DNA of 64,000 nt from Jannaschia helgolandensis (GTDB lineage Bacteria > Pseudomonadota > Alphaproteobacteria > Rhodobacterales > Rhodobacteraceae), in the NCBI RefSeq assembly GCF_900109285.1, contig NZ_FNZQ01000005.1, positions 1-64,000 on the forward strand, read 5' to 3'. Shown here piece after piece: positions 1 to 7,841 of the stretch. A model generated the notes under the pieces. That model was not told the DNA's origin and searched no databases. It worked only from the letters and a program-made list of their open reading frames with translations. Position numbers and translations under genes: made by a program. The stretch's first letter is position 1. The number at the start of each line of letters is the position of its first letter.

Positions 1-353
1 CTTAGGGTGCTGAAGTCGGGAACTGACCAGTTCAGGCCGACCAGACGCACAGGCTTTCGACGAATCCGGTCGTCTGCCTCAACGCCATGCCGAACAGCAC
101 TTTCATGGAAAGGCATGTCTGAATGGCGGCGTTGCTATAAGTCTGCTGGCGGCCACGCCTGCCCGTAGGTGTAGCCTCCCAGCTCATCTCGGGGGCGAAC
201 CAGATCATCAGCGAACCTCGGCGCTTGAGCGCTTCGTTATAGGCTGGCCAGTTTCTTGTCTTGTAGGTTGGGGGTGCCGGTCTGCTCATGCACCCCAGCT
301 ACCATGCTGGATTCACGAGATGAATCCCCAACCGGATTTGTGCAACAAAGCCC
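1..353 (-). mobile_element. IS5-family (IS903-like) insertion sequence, partial
   Basis: The left edge of the window cuts this element. Its upstream end reads GGGGCTTTGTTGCACAAATC on the minus strand (about 353 down to 334), which resembles the GGCTTTGTTG terminal repeats of IS903-group IS5 elements. Inside lies the start of a DDE transposase at 289-32. The other end is outside the window, so the full length and any target duplication cannot be seen. Confidence 0.7.
32..289 (-). pseudogene. IS5-family transposase, N-terminal part, frameshifted
   Basis: The 85-residue frame carries the typical IS5/IS903 N-terminus, with YKTRNWPAYNEALKRRGSL followed by GRRGRQQTYSNAAIQTCL and ALRQTTGFVESL. After ESL the family normally continues LRLVGLDWSVPDFSTL. 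The bases to position 1 encode exactly this (LRLVGLNWSVPDFSTL) in another frame, so one base is missing near 50-56 and translation stops early at 32. Either the copy is dead or there is a sequencing error. The catalytic DDE region lies outside the window. Confidence 0.8.
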
Positions 354-447
354 CGTCAAGTCAAAGATTCCTGGATTTATATCAGTATCTTTGATGGCTT
401 TCCATCTTCCGTTTGCACCATCTCTATCCGGGTTGCTGAACATGTTT

Positions 448-1377
448 TCATTTCCTTTCAAATTCTAAGTCCCTAGCGATACGAAAGCCAAGAAAGTAAG
501 ATCGAGCGGTAACTCTGGGACCACCTCTTGTGGCCGGTCGAGAATAAAGTTGGCCTGAATTATACGACCCACCTTTAACAACTATTCTTTCACATTTCCC
601 TTCATGCTGCGCGGCAGCTAAATACTCACCAGACGTCTCAAGCCCCAAATGAAATTCAGTCCAGCAGCTCATCGTAGCTTCCACCACGTTTCCCGCGATA
701 TGCTGAAATCCCCAGGCGTTGCTGGCATCCATCGCATCGACGGGCACCGGCCTCAGAGACAAGGGATCGGCGTCAGGCTTCAGGGCATTGAACCGATCCA
801 ACGGAAGGTTCTCCCCGGTGGCGTAGCGGGTCGTCGTGCCCGCGCGGGCGGCGTATTCCCACTCCGCTTCCGTCGGAAGCCTGTAGACCTCGGCCCCCAC
901 GAGTCCGTTGAGCCAGCCGAGATATTCCCCGATGTCGTAGGCGTTCACGTCCCGAACCGGAAGCCTGAGCTTTTCGGCATCGCTGTAGTCTTCCTCATCG
1001 AACAATTGGGTCGGCGTGTAGCTGCACGCCCCGGCCTCGACGCATCGCATGAATTCGCCCGTGGTGACCTCGTATCGCGCCAGCGCGTACGGCAGGTCGA
1101 TGGTGACAGTATGAATCGGTTGCTCGGTTCGGCGGCCCCGCGGTTCGCCTTCCGCTCGAGGATTAAAATCGATCTCTGCCGATTGCTCCATCGGCGCCCC
1201 CATCACGAACTCGCCCAGCGGCAGGACGATCATCTCGGGGCAATCGGGGCATTCTTGGAACATATCCAGCGGGGCCAGATCGTCGGGCATGTCGGCGCTG
1301 GCCGCCGCCGCGAGGAGCGCTGGCAGGATCAGCGCCGCCCATTCGAGGATCGCGTTCGACAGAGGTCTCGATGTCAT
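448..1377 (-). CDS. Formylglycine-generating-enzyme (SUMF1) family protein, exported
   Basis: This is a 309-residue protein with an N-terminal signal peptide (hydrophobic ILEWAALILPALLAAAASA). An FGE-sulfatase fold follows, with PLGEFVMGAP near the start of the domain, the RLPTEAEWEYAARAG hallmark in the middle, GNVVE, and the C-terminal VKGGSYNS and GFRIARD motifs. The family includes formylglycine generators and many non-catalytic or iron/copper-dependent relatives, so the substrate is unknown. I chose the ATG at 1377 because it puts the signal peptide at the N-terminus and a purine-rich stretch lies upstream; an in-frame start at 1455 would add 26 uncharged-looking residues. It is a lone gene surrounded by insertion-sequence debris, so it is probably horizontally acquired cargo. 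Confidence 0.8.
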   Translation of the reverse strand: MTSRPLSNAILEWAALILPALLAAAASADMPDDLAPLDMFQECPDCPEMIVLPLGEFVMGAPMEQSAEIDFNPRAEGEPRGRRTEQPIHTVTIDLPYALARYEVTTGEFMRCVEAGACSYTPTQLFDEEDYSDAEKLRLPVRDVNAYDIGEYLGWLNGLVGAEVYRLPTEAEWEYAARAGTTTRYATGENLPLDRFNALKPDADPLSLRPVPVDAMDASNAWGFQHIAGNVVEATMSCWTEFHLGLETSGEYLAAAQHEGKCERIVVKGGSYNSGQLYSRPATRGGPRVTARSYFLGFRIARDLEFERK

Positions 1378-1427
1378 CTGGAGGCCTCTCTCGGTTGCCT
1401 TGCGAAGCGAAGCATAGGTGTAATGAA

Positions 1428-1559
1428 CTGCAAACATCCACGCTTTGAACTGCAAACATCGGTCGTTTCTCGACCAGATTGATTGCGACTATCGCGGGTG
1501 TCCGGACCACATTATTTGCGAACGAAACCACGCTTTGTGCGACCGGGCTGCAAACATCG
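1428..1559. repeat. Short direct repeats upstream of the SUMF1-family gene
   Basis: CTGCAAACATC occurs three times, at 1428-1438, 1450-1460 and 1549-1559. CCACGCTTTG occurs at 1438-1447 and 1528-1537. The first two copies form a 22-bp tandem unit. They lie 50-180 bp upstream of the SUMF1-family start. They may be operator half-sites or the residue of a duplication; nothing here decides between these. Confidence 0.6.
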
Positions 1560-1940
1560 GGCTCAAACCACTTTATGTGAGAATGGCGGTCGCAGCTCGG
1601 TGGCAGGAATGGTGCGGCTAATCAACCCGATCAGCAGGAGCAGAGAGTAGCTTAAATCACGCCAGAAACTGTCCAACAAATGGGGAGTATGTATGAACTG
1701 CCTTCCCCTGCAAGCGTTTTGTTGATGTCCCTTTGACCCTGCTTCTATGTATTCGGTCTTTCGATGGAGCCATTCGATTTGCCCCTGACCAAGATGGGAA
1801 GTCGCGCGTCCTGTGTCTCGTTAGCTCATCGGCACTCTGGGGGCCATGCTCCCCGTCAGACTGACAAGACGCCGATTGGTCGTTGGTCCATCTCCTCCTC
1901 GCTCGCAGATTCCTATGTTTCTCGTTGTGCGGTTGCGTGT
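1460..1940. other. Non-coding stretch between the SUMF1-family gene and the IS110-family remnant
   Basis: I see no convincing gene here. The reading frames present are short or antisense to the transposase. The right part (about 1650-1940) is the 3' flank of the minus-strand IS1111-type transposase. In that group this flank normally carries the non-coding end of the element, where the guide (bridge/seek) RNA is encoded. I cannot fix the element boundary by eye. Confidence 0.4.
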
Positions 1941-2893
1941 CTATGCGCCCACAAGCGCCGCGGGACGATATCGCTCGCCTTTCGTCAATACGGCCCAGGC
2001 GATCCGCGCCATCTTGTTGGCCATGGCAACGGCAGCGACATTCACGTGCGCCCGCTCTTTCAGCCCATCTGCCCATTGCGTTATAGGCGATGTTCGATCC
2101 CGCACGAGATGCAGAACGGTCCGCGCCCCATGGATGAACAATTTGCGGAGGTATCGGTTGCCGTGCTTTGAGATGCCGATCAGCTTGGCTTTTCCACCTG
2201 TGGTGATCTGCCGTGGCACGAGACCAAGCCATGCGGCAAGATCGCGGCCTTTGGCAAAGCTGCTGCCGGTGCCAACGGCGGCCACAAGGGCGCTGGCAAT
2301 CGTTGGGCCGACGCCAGGGATTTCCATCAAGCGCTGCATGTCGGCATCTGCCTTGGCCAGAGCCTTGATCTCGGTGTCGATCGCTTCGACCCGGTCGTTG
2401 ATCGTGGCCAGCTCCGCCATCATGTCCGACAACATCGACAGGATACGGTGCGACAGATCAGCGGTGCCTGTCGCAACCAATCTCACCAGCTCTTTCTGGA
2501 AGACGTGGCGACCCGTTCCGACCCGAATGCCGCGCTCCATCAGAAAGCCCCGGCCCTGATTGATAAGGCGTGTCCTTTCGGTCACCAGCCGCTCGCGGGC
2601 CCGATGCAGAGCCTGAAGATCAAGCTGCTCTTCCGATTTGATCGCGACGAATGGCATTGTCGGGCGCGTCGCGGCCTCGGCGATCGCCTCCGCATCACGG
2701 TCATCATTTTTGTGAACCTTGACGTAGGGCCGGACATAAAGCGGCGACATCAGTCGAGGCTCATGTCCGTTTTGAAGGCAAAAACGACCAATGTGATGCG
2801 CGCCGCCGCAAGCCTCCATCGCAACAATGCAGGGATCCAAACCTTCCAGCAAGTCCAGCAACCGGTGCCGTTGAAGGCGCTTGCGTAACAAGA
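1941..2893 (-). pseudogene. IS110-family (IS1111-type) transposase, 5'-truncated
   Basis: The recognisable part begins at LLRKRLQRHRLLDLLEG and continues through VAMEACGGAHHIGR, KNDDRDAEAIAEA, IPGVGPTIASALVA, AAWLGLVPRQITTGGKAKL and ISKHGNRYLRKLFIHGAR. These are the RuvC-like DEDD domain and the C-terminal Tnp20 domain of IS1111-type transposases. About 24 N-terminal residues, including the first catalytic Asp of the DEDD set, are missing. The frame stays open upstream to 3023 only because it reads antisense through the neighbouring plus-strand transposase. The break lies at 2881-2893, so this copy should be inactive as a recombinase. Confidence 0.85.
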
Positions 2894-3663
2894 CGGATCG
2901 CAACGATGCGCGCGGCATTGCCCAACTCGTTCGTCTCGGCTGGTTCCGCCGGGTCTTTGTCAAAAGCGATGAGGCACAACGTACCCGGATGCTGCTGGTC
3001 AGTCGCAGCCACCTTTTGGGCAAGTCTCAAGATATCGAAAACTGCATTCGTGGATCACTGAAAGTGTTCGGGCTCAGGATTGGCGTCATAACGAAGCGCG
3101 GATTTGAAGGCCGTGTCCTCGAACTCGTTGCGAGTGACCCAAGTCTGATAGCGATTGTGGAGCCGCTCTTGCGCGCCAGACGCACCATAGTGGAAGCATT
3201 TGAGCGCCTCGACCGACTTTGCATACAACTTGCCAGGCGTGATCCCATCTGTCGGCGGTTGATGACAGTTCCCGGCGTCGGCGTCATTGTCGCGTTAACT
3301 TATGTGACCGGAGTGGATGCCCCGGAACGCTTCAGGCGATCACGCGATGTTGGGGCACATTTTGGACTGACACCCAAGCGGTATAGCTCAGGCCAGATCG
3401 ACTACGATGGTCGGATCAGTCGATGCGGTGATGAGATGGTCCGCACGGCGCTCTATCAGGCCGCGCATGTCCTGATGCATCACGGTCGTTGGTCTTCCTT
3501 GCGGTCTTGGGCAATGCGGATCGCAAAACGCCGCAGCGTGAAGTTGGCAAAGGTTGCGCTTGCCCGCAAGCTGGCTGTTGTTATGCATCGGATGTGGTGT
3601 GATGGCACCGACTTCCGTTGGTCGGATGGACATGACTCTGATGTTCTGAATGCCGCTGCGTAG
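2887..3663 (+). pseudogene. Second IS110-family transposase, 5'-truncated, opposite orientation
   Basis: It starts abruptly at the conserved NKTDRNDARGIAQLVRLGW motif and continues through VPGVGVIVALTYVTGV, GAHFGLTPKRYSSGQ and DGRISRCGDEMVRTALYQAA to a natural stop at 3663. The ~100 N-terminal residues normally preceding NKTDRND are missing. It belongs to a different IS110 subgroup from its minus-strand neighbour. The two are joined at their truncated 5' ends, so each lost its N-terminal catalytic segment at the same junction. A short inverted repeat (TCCGCC/GGCGGA, about 3691-3706) follows the gene. Confidence 0.85.
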
Positions 3664-3947
3664 ATAGGGGAGAAGCCAGAACAAACACCGAATCCGCCTT
3701 CCGGCGGAATGGCGCGCCCGGGAGCGAAAAACTCGATGCCGCCTTGCAGCGGGCGATGCAGCCATTTGTGAAACATGCAGCATAAATCAGAAGCCCAATT
3801 TACACATCGCGGGACGAGGACGAAACCGCTCTCGCGGTAGGGGCGCTTGTGGCGGCTGATGCGCGCTAATCGGGGCGGTGCGATTTGGTGGATGGGCATG
3901 TCTGTCGGACGATTGGGACCTTCTCAATCAGATGACAGGAGGCTTCC

Positions 3948-4204
3948 ATGTCCGATCAACACGTTCCCGCTCTGCGCCGGCGGTTTCTCGAGGATATGCG
4001 TATCAAGGGTCACCCCACACGTTGCGGCACAGCTTTGCCACCCATCTGCTCGAGGGCGGGACCGACATCCGGGTGATCCAGGTGCTGCTTGGCCACGCAA
4101 AGCTGGAGACCACGACGATCTATACGAAGGTGGCGACCAAGACGATCCGGGACGTGACCAGCCCGCTCGATCTGCTGGTACGACGGGAGGCCGGGGCCGG
4201 GTAA
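3948..4204 (+). pseudogene. IS91-associated tyrosine recombinase, internal deletion
   Basis: An ATG at 3948 preceded by AGGAGG opens [20 protein letters not shown], the usual N-terminus of the tyrosine recombinase that accompanies IS91-type elements. At about 4008-4012 this frame passes directly into another frame encoding the extreme C-terminal catalytic part: [39 protein letters not shown]. That part contains the RHxxxH region and the Tyr nucleophile and ends at 4204. Most of the core is gone, including the first catalytic Arg, and the join is out of frame. This is a deletion relic, not a functional recombinase. Confidence 0.8.
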
Positions 4205-4640
4205 ACCGCCGCGTCGCAGCAAGGCCGCCACGCTCACGACGCTCAAGCGCGATCTCCGGCGTTTTGGGATCAGCAAAAAAGAGCGCCGGTCTTCGCGTTC
4301 GAGGCAAAGCCGAGAGGCAGCGAAGGTCGGCTCAACCTTTCCCAAAACGCCGTTGGCAAAGAGAAGATCGGGCACCTCGACCGGCAGAAGCTGATCGACT
4401 ACGGCAAGATGCGGGCGGAGCAAGGCGCGGGCCCGGTGACGCTCGGGATCGATATCGGAGTGATCAAGATGATCATCACCCACGCGGCAGCCGTGCACGG
4501 GCTCGATATCTCTCCGGAACCCGTCGATCTGGCGCGCGTCGCGCTCAAGCGTCTCGGGCTGATCGGCAAAGGCACAGAGCGGGATCGTCGCCCCCACGAC
4601 GGATGAGTTGAACCGCCTCTTCCGATGCTTCGATGATTGG
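4205..4640 (+). pseudogene. Site-specific integrase remnant, N-terminal (SAM-like) region, frameshifted
   Basis: In-frame pieces include TLTTLKRDLRRFG near 4230-4265, then LDRQKLIDYGKMRAEQGAG, VTLGIDIGVIKMIITHAAAV and LARVALKRLGLIGKGTERDR at 4375-4590. These match the N-terminal core-binding region of a phage-type integrase family common in proteobacteria. A run of five C at about 4591 shifts the frame: with four C it would continue RRPTTDELNRLFRCFD. Homology stops near 4640 and no catalytic domain follows. Confidence 0.65.
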
Positions 4641-4641
4641 C

Positions 4642-5124
4642 CTACGCTGACTTTGATGGGTGCGAAGCCGTTATCAACTTCATGGAAATCTCAATCATTT
4701 CAGACGGATTGAAGGGTAGCCAGACAGGTTCATCAGTAAACGCTGTGTATCGGAGTGCATGCTTTTCATGCAGTGGCGAGAGTGCGTCGATCAACTGCAC
4801 GACGTCGCTTGAGAAGGTGACTCCCCGACACTTACACTCATCAGCAAGCCCTCTCAGGCTGTACCTTAGATTGAATGCTTTGAGCGCCTTGTCATCGCTG
4901 CCGGTCTTGTACAGCGCCAATTTCAGAAACATTTCGATAGCATGACAAATCAAGTGAATTATGGGAACATTCTGCTGCATGGTTGGATCACTGCCGTGTT
5001 CAAGCCGATGTCCTTCAATCGCGTGTCGAGCGCAATTCAAGTAGCTTAGTGCATGCCAGCGGTACACGAACGGTTCCGGCCCCGAATATTTCGGATCGCC
5101 CAATCGCAGATAGTCGTTCGACAT
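4642..5124 (-). CDS. Hypothetical protein, all-alpha, HEPN-like appearance
   Basis: This is a 160-residue soluble protein that I do not recognise. Composition suggests helices throughout, with HLICHAIEMFLKLALYKTG and YSLRGLADECKCRGV in the middle. The H-x-x-E-M-x-L-K stretch recalls HEPN-type proteins that use His residues in compact helical bundles, but I see no clear RxxxxH RNase motif. Its lower GC and codon use differ from the flanks. It sits between an integrase remnant and plasmid-type genes, which fits accessory cargo. The 3' end abuts the integrase scar. The function is open. Confidence 0.5.
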   Translation of the reverse strand: MSNDYLRLGDPKYSGPEPFVYRWHALSYLNCARHAIEGHRLEHGSDPTMQQNVPIIHLICHAIEMFLKLALYKTGSDDKALKAFNLRYSLRGLADECKCRGVTFSSDVVQLIDALSPLHEKHALRYTAFTDEPVWLPFNPSEMIEISMKLITASHPSKSA

Positions 5125-5251
5125 TAGGTTCCCTCAATATTCAGTCGCTATAGTGCAACGGCTAGCTTCAAATGGGAAGGGAAAGCCCTGCATCAGCTGG
5201 CTGCCTCGCGGGCGCCCTTCCCATCCAGGAGTCTCGCGGCCGAGTGATGCG

Positions 5252-5336
5252 AGAGTCAGAGGGGTGCCGTTCCGGCCCGTGACGGGTTTGGAGGTCGAGA
5301 GAGAGGCTCCCGGCTGCCCGTCGCGGAGGTTTTCCA
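5252..5336 (+). promoter_or_regulatory. Conserved leader, copy 1 (upstream of the DUF932 gene)
   Basis: About 77 bp (5252-5328) are nearly identical to 7757-7834 upstream of the ParB remnant. Shared blocks are AGAGTCAGAGGGGT, GTGACGGGTTTGGAGGTCG, AGAGAGGCTCCCGGCTG and GTCGCGGAG. The last block contains the GGAG ribosome binding site, 7-8 bases before each ATG. An imperfect stem CGAGAG/CTCCCG (5296-5301 with 5307-5312, loop AGAGG) lies just upstream of the ribosome binding site; it has one mismatch that is repaired in copy 2. Confidence 0.75.
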
Positions 5337-6527
5337 ATGAACACCGAAATCATCGATACCGGGCGTGATATCAGCGGCGGCTACAAGGTGGATGTGTCGC
5401 GCGGCACGAACGTGGATCGCGTGTCGTCCGAGTGGTTCTCGCGGCCGGATGACGAGCGGTACCTGTCGCTCGACGATCTCTTTGCATCCGTCAAGGGCCG
5501 GGCGGAGCGCAGCCGGACGCGCACGGTGGAGAGCGCGGCGATCCGGGTCGAGGCGCATCGCGACGACCCGGAGAAGCTCGGGCTGGTCTTGCCTGGCGCG
5601 GATGAACCCATCGCGCCGACGCATTGGAGTTTCGGCCAGCTCTCGAGCCTCGTTGGCGCGCCCGCGGCCTATCTGCGACAACTGCCCGCGCCGCTCGCGG
5701 GCATCAACCTGCAATACAGGCTGACCAATCACCGGGCCGAGCAGATCAAAACCATGGAGGTCGCGAATAGCCGCACGGAACTGCGCGCTGTCACCGGCCC
5801 CGACTATGGCCGCATCTACGACCACGAACTGGTCTCCGCCGTGCAGCGCATCGCGGGCAACGGGACAGGCGACACGCGCTGGAAAGTGCCGGGCGTGCTC
5901 GACTGGTCCACCGGCATCTACAACCCGCGCGTGGACGTGACGAAGGAGACGACGACGCTCTACGCCTCGGACCGCGACGTCTTCCTGTTCCTCGTCGATG
6001 ACCTCAACCCGATCGAGGCGGGGCTGCTGCCCGACGGCTCGCCCGACCTCTATTTCCGGGGGTTCTACTGCTGGAATTCCGAAGTGGGGGCCAAGACGCT
6101 CGGCATCGCGAGCTTCTACCTGCGCGCGGTCTGCCAGAACCGCAACCTCTGGGGCGTCGAGGACTTCCAGGAGATCACCATCCGGCATTCTAAATACGCC
6201 GCCTCCCGTTTCGCGCATGAGGCCGCCCCGGCGCTCAGCCGCTTTGCCGAGTCCTCGCCCGCGTCCTTCATCGACGGAATCCGCGCGGCGCGCGAGAAGA
6301 TCGTCGCGCGGTCGGACGACGACCGGCAGGACTTCCTGCGCAAGCGCGGGTTCTCGAAGGCGGAGACGGGGCGGATCGTCGAGACGGTGCTGGCCGAAGA
6401 AGGCCGCCCGCCCGAAAGCGTCTTCGACTTCGTGCAGGGGATCACGGCGGTAGCCCGGTCCAAGCCGCAGCAGGATGCGCGGCTGGTGATGGAGGCCAAG
6501 GCGAAGGTGTTGGTGGAGAATATCTGA
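5337..6527 (+). CDS. DUF932 domain protein (plasmid/phage type)
   Basis: This 396-residue protein has the DUF932 layout: an N-terminal region with HWSFGQLSSLVGAPAAYLRQLP, the central ELRAVTGPDYGRIYDHELVS motif, a metal- or substrate-site-like DRDVFLFLVDD, and FRGFYCWNSEVGAKTLGIASF. The family is common on plasmids and phages; its biochemical role is not established. The ATG at 5337 has GGAGG seven bases upstream, within the shared leader. The gene ends 69 bp before the convergent RES gene. The leader shared with the ParB gene suggests the two were co-regulated as plasmid leading-region or maintenance genes. Confidence 0.85.
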   Translation: MNTEIIDTGRDISGGYKVDVSRGTNVDRVSSEWFSRPDDERYLSLDDLFASVKGRAERSRTRTVESAAIRVEAHRDDPEKLGLVLPGADEPIAPTHWSFGQLSSLVGAPAAYLRQLPAPLAGINLQYRLTNHRAEQIKTMEVANSRTELRAVTGPDYGRIYDHELVSAVQRIAGNGTGDTRWKVPGVLDWSTGIYNPRVDVTKETTTLYASDRDVFLFLVDDLNPIEAGLLPDGSPDLYFRGFYCWNSEVGAKTLGIASFYLRAVCQNRNLWGVEDFQEITIRHSKYAASRFAHEAAPALSRFAESSPASFIDGIRAAREKIVARSDDDRQDFLRKRGFSKAETGRIVETVLAEEGRPPESVFDFVQGITAVARSKPQQDARLVMEAKAKVLVENI

Positions 6528-6584
6528 GAGAGGTGATTTTTTCTCAGAGCCTTAATGCCAAGAGCTAAAGTGTCGCATGAAGAT

Positions 6585-6610
6585 ATCGAGGGGCGTCAGA
6601 ACCCCTCGAT
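6585..6610. terminator. Hairpin between convergent DUF932 and RES genes
   Basis: ATCGAGGGG (6585-6593) pairs perfectly with CCCCTCGAT (6602-6610) across an 8-base loop. It covers the stop codon of the RES gene and lies 58 bp after the DUF932 stop. There is no T-tract on the plus strand, so termination strength is uncertain. Confidence 0.5.
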
Positions 6611-7285
6611 CGTGAACTCGGGCGCGCCTTGCCAGACCAGCTTCCAGCTCGCGCCCGGGCGGACATTCTGGATGATCCCGGGATCGAAGGCGACGAAGCA
6701 CCGCCCGCCCGGGTGACGCACGGATGGGTAGATCAGCCCGCGATGCCCCTCTGCCCTCAGATCCGCGGCAAGGCGCTGCCCGGCCGGGTAGCCCCGCTCG
6801 GGGGCCGGATCGAGTGCGGTGTGCCCCTCTCCGTGCAGATCCGGGAAATCCCCGATGAAATCCGCCAGCAACTCGACGTAGCGTGCCTCGTCCTCGTAGC
6901 GGCCGATGAAGCCCAATTCACGGGTCCGGTGAAACCCAACTTCCTGCGCGCTCGTCAGCATGTTCCAGGCGCAGTACCACGCACCGCGGTCGCCAGTGTT
7001 GAACCGGTTGCCCTTGGGCCTCGTGTAGGTGAAGGCCGCGTTGATATGGCTCTGACCGTAAAGGGTCAGGTCATGGGACCGCCGCGCGAAGGCGAGTTCG
7101 CGGCGATCGAGCGCGGGGCTGCCCTCGCGCTCCGCGATCAGGCGGGCACTGGTCTCGCCTTCGATCTCGGCGAGAACCGCGGCCTCCTCGTCGCTGTCGA
7201 CCAGCCCACGCAGCACTGGGGGCTTGTGATGGGTCTCGGAAATCAGCCTGACAAGGGCGCGGTCATTGACCGACGTGATCCTCAA
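6596..7285 (-). CDS. RES-domain toxin (NAD+-degrading type)
   Basis: This is a 229-residue RES-family protein. Family motifs are visible: NRFNTGDRGAWYCA with the conserved Arg, SAQEVGFHRTREL with the Glu, and LIYPSVRHPGGRC with the Ser. RES toxins of RES-Xre systems deplete NAD+ (family knowledge). The start overlaps the stop of the upstream antitoxin by 4 bp (ATGA), so translation is coupled. The order antitoxin then toxin is standard. Length is at the upper end for the family because of an N-terminal ~60-residue helical extension. The gene looks intact. Confidence 0.85.
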   Translation of the reverse strand: MRITSVNDRALVRLISETHHKPPVLRGLVDSDEEAAVLAEIEGETSARLIAEREGSPALDRRELAFARRSHDLTLYGQSHINAAFTYTRPKGNRFNTGDRGAWYCAWNMLTSAQEVGFHRTRELGFIGRYEDEARYVELLADFIGDFPDLHGEGHTALDPAPERGYPAGQRLAADLRAEGHRGLIYPSVRHPGGRCFVAFDPGIIQNVRPGASWKLVWQGAPEFTIEGF

Positions 7286-7671
7286 AGCCCGCCCCGCAGC
7301 GCATCGACATATCCCCGCACGCGCAGGATCTTGGGCAATCCTCCCTCGATCATCGCGTCCACGGGACGCACGCCGTCGAACTCCGGACCCCGGTTGGGCA
7401 GCTTCACCCAGTCGCGCGAGATCGGCTCATTGAAATAGAGCTCGAGCGACTTGTAGAGGCCGATGAGCGCGGACAGGCGCAGCATCTGGTCGCGCGTCAG
7501 ATCTCCGGCAAAATCAGGCTTCTTGGCCCGTTTCCAGGTGGATTCCGACATATCCGCCAGCGCCGCGGCCTCCCGCAAAGTGAGTGACCAGGCGTCCGCG
7601 ATCCGCGTGAAGGCCTTGAGCGCGACCCCCTGCCGATCCGGCGCAGGACGTTCCAGAACAACGTTTTCCAT
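7282..7671 (-). CDS. Xre/MbcA/ParS-type antitoxin of the RES-Xre module
   Basis: This 129-residue protein has an Xre-like helix-turn-helix (SLTLREAAALADMSESTWKR) and a C-terminal DUF2384 toxin-binding domain (LIGLYKSLELYF, FDGVRPVDAMIEGGLPKILRVRGYVDAL). It is the first gene of the pair and probably autoregulates. The ATG at 7671 has AGGAAGGAG nine bases upstream. A promoter candidate on the minus strand has TTGCAA and TATATC separated by 17 bp, and the -35 box falls between the arms of a palindrome at 7712-7739. Confidence 0.85.
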   Translation of the reverse strand: MENVVLERPAPDRQGVALKAFTRIADAWSLTLREAAALADMSESTWKRAKKPDFAGDLTRDQMLRLSALIGLYKSLELYFNEPISRDWVKLPNRGPEFDGVRPVDAMIEGGLPKILRVRGYVDALRGGL

Positions 7672-7711
7672 GTGTTGGCGCTCCTTCCTAGTTTGACTGA
7701 TGATATAAGAT

Positions 7712-7739
7712 CATATGGATTGCTTTGCAAGTCCATATG
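7712..7739. promoter_or_regulatory. Palindromic operator for the RES-Xre operon
   Basis: CATATGGA (7712-7719) and TCCATATG (7732-7739) form a perfect 8-bp inverted repeat around a 12-bp centre. It overlaps the spacer and the -35 element (TTGCAA) of the predicted antitoxin promoter. The likely ligand is the Xre antitoxin or toxin-antitoxin complex (inference from similar systems). Confidence 0.6.
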
Positions 7740-7756
7740 AGCTTTGCGGTGCCTCA

Positions 7757-7841
7757 AGAGTCAGAGGGGTTCCGGATTTTCCGTGACGGGTTTGGAGGTC
7801 GGGAGAGAGGCTCCCGGCTGGCCTGTCGCGGAGATATCCCG
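7757..7841 (+). promoter_or_regulatory. Conserved leader, copy 2 (upstream of the ParB remnant)
   Basis: This is the second copy of the leader at 5252-5328. Here the stem is perfect: CGGGAG (7800-7805), loop AGAGG, CTCCCG (7811-7816). GTCGCGGAG follows and supplies the ribosome binding site for the ATG at 7842. The copies differ by a few substitutions and 1-bp indels, mostly in a variable stretch between the two conserved blocks. Confidence 0.75.
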
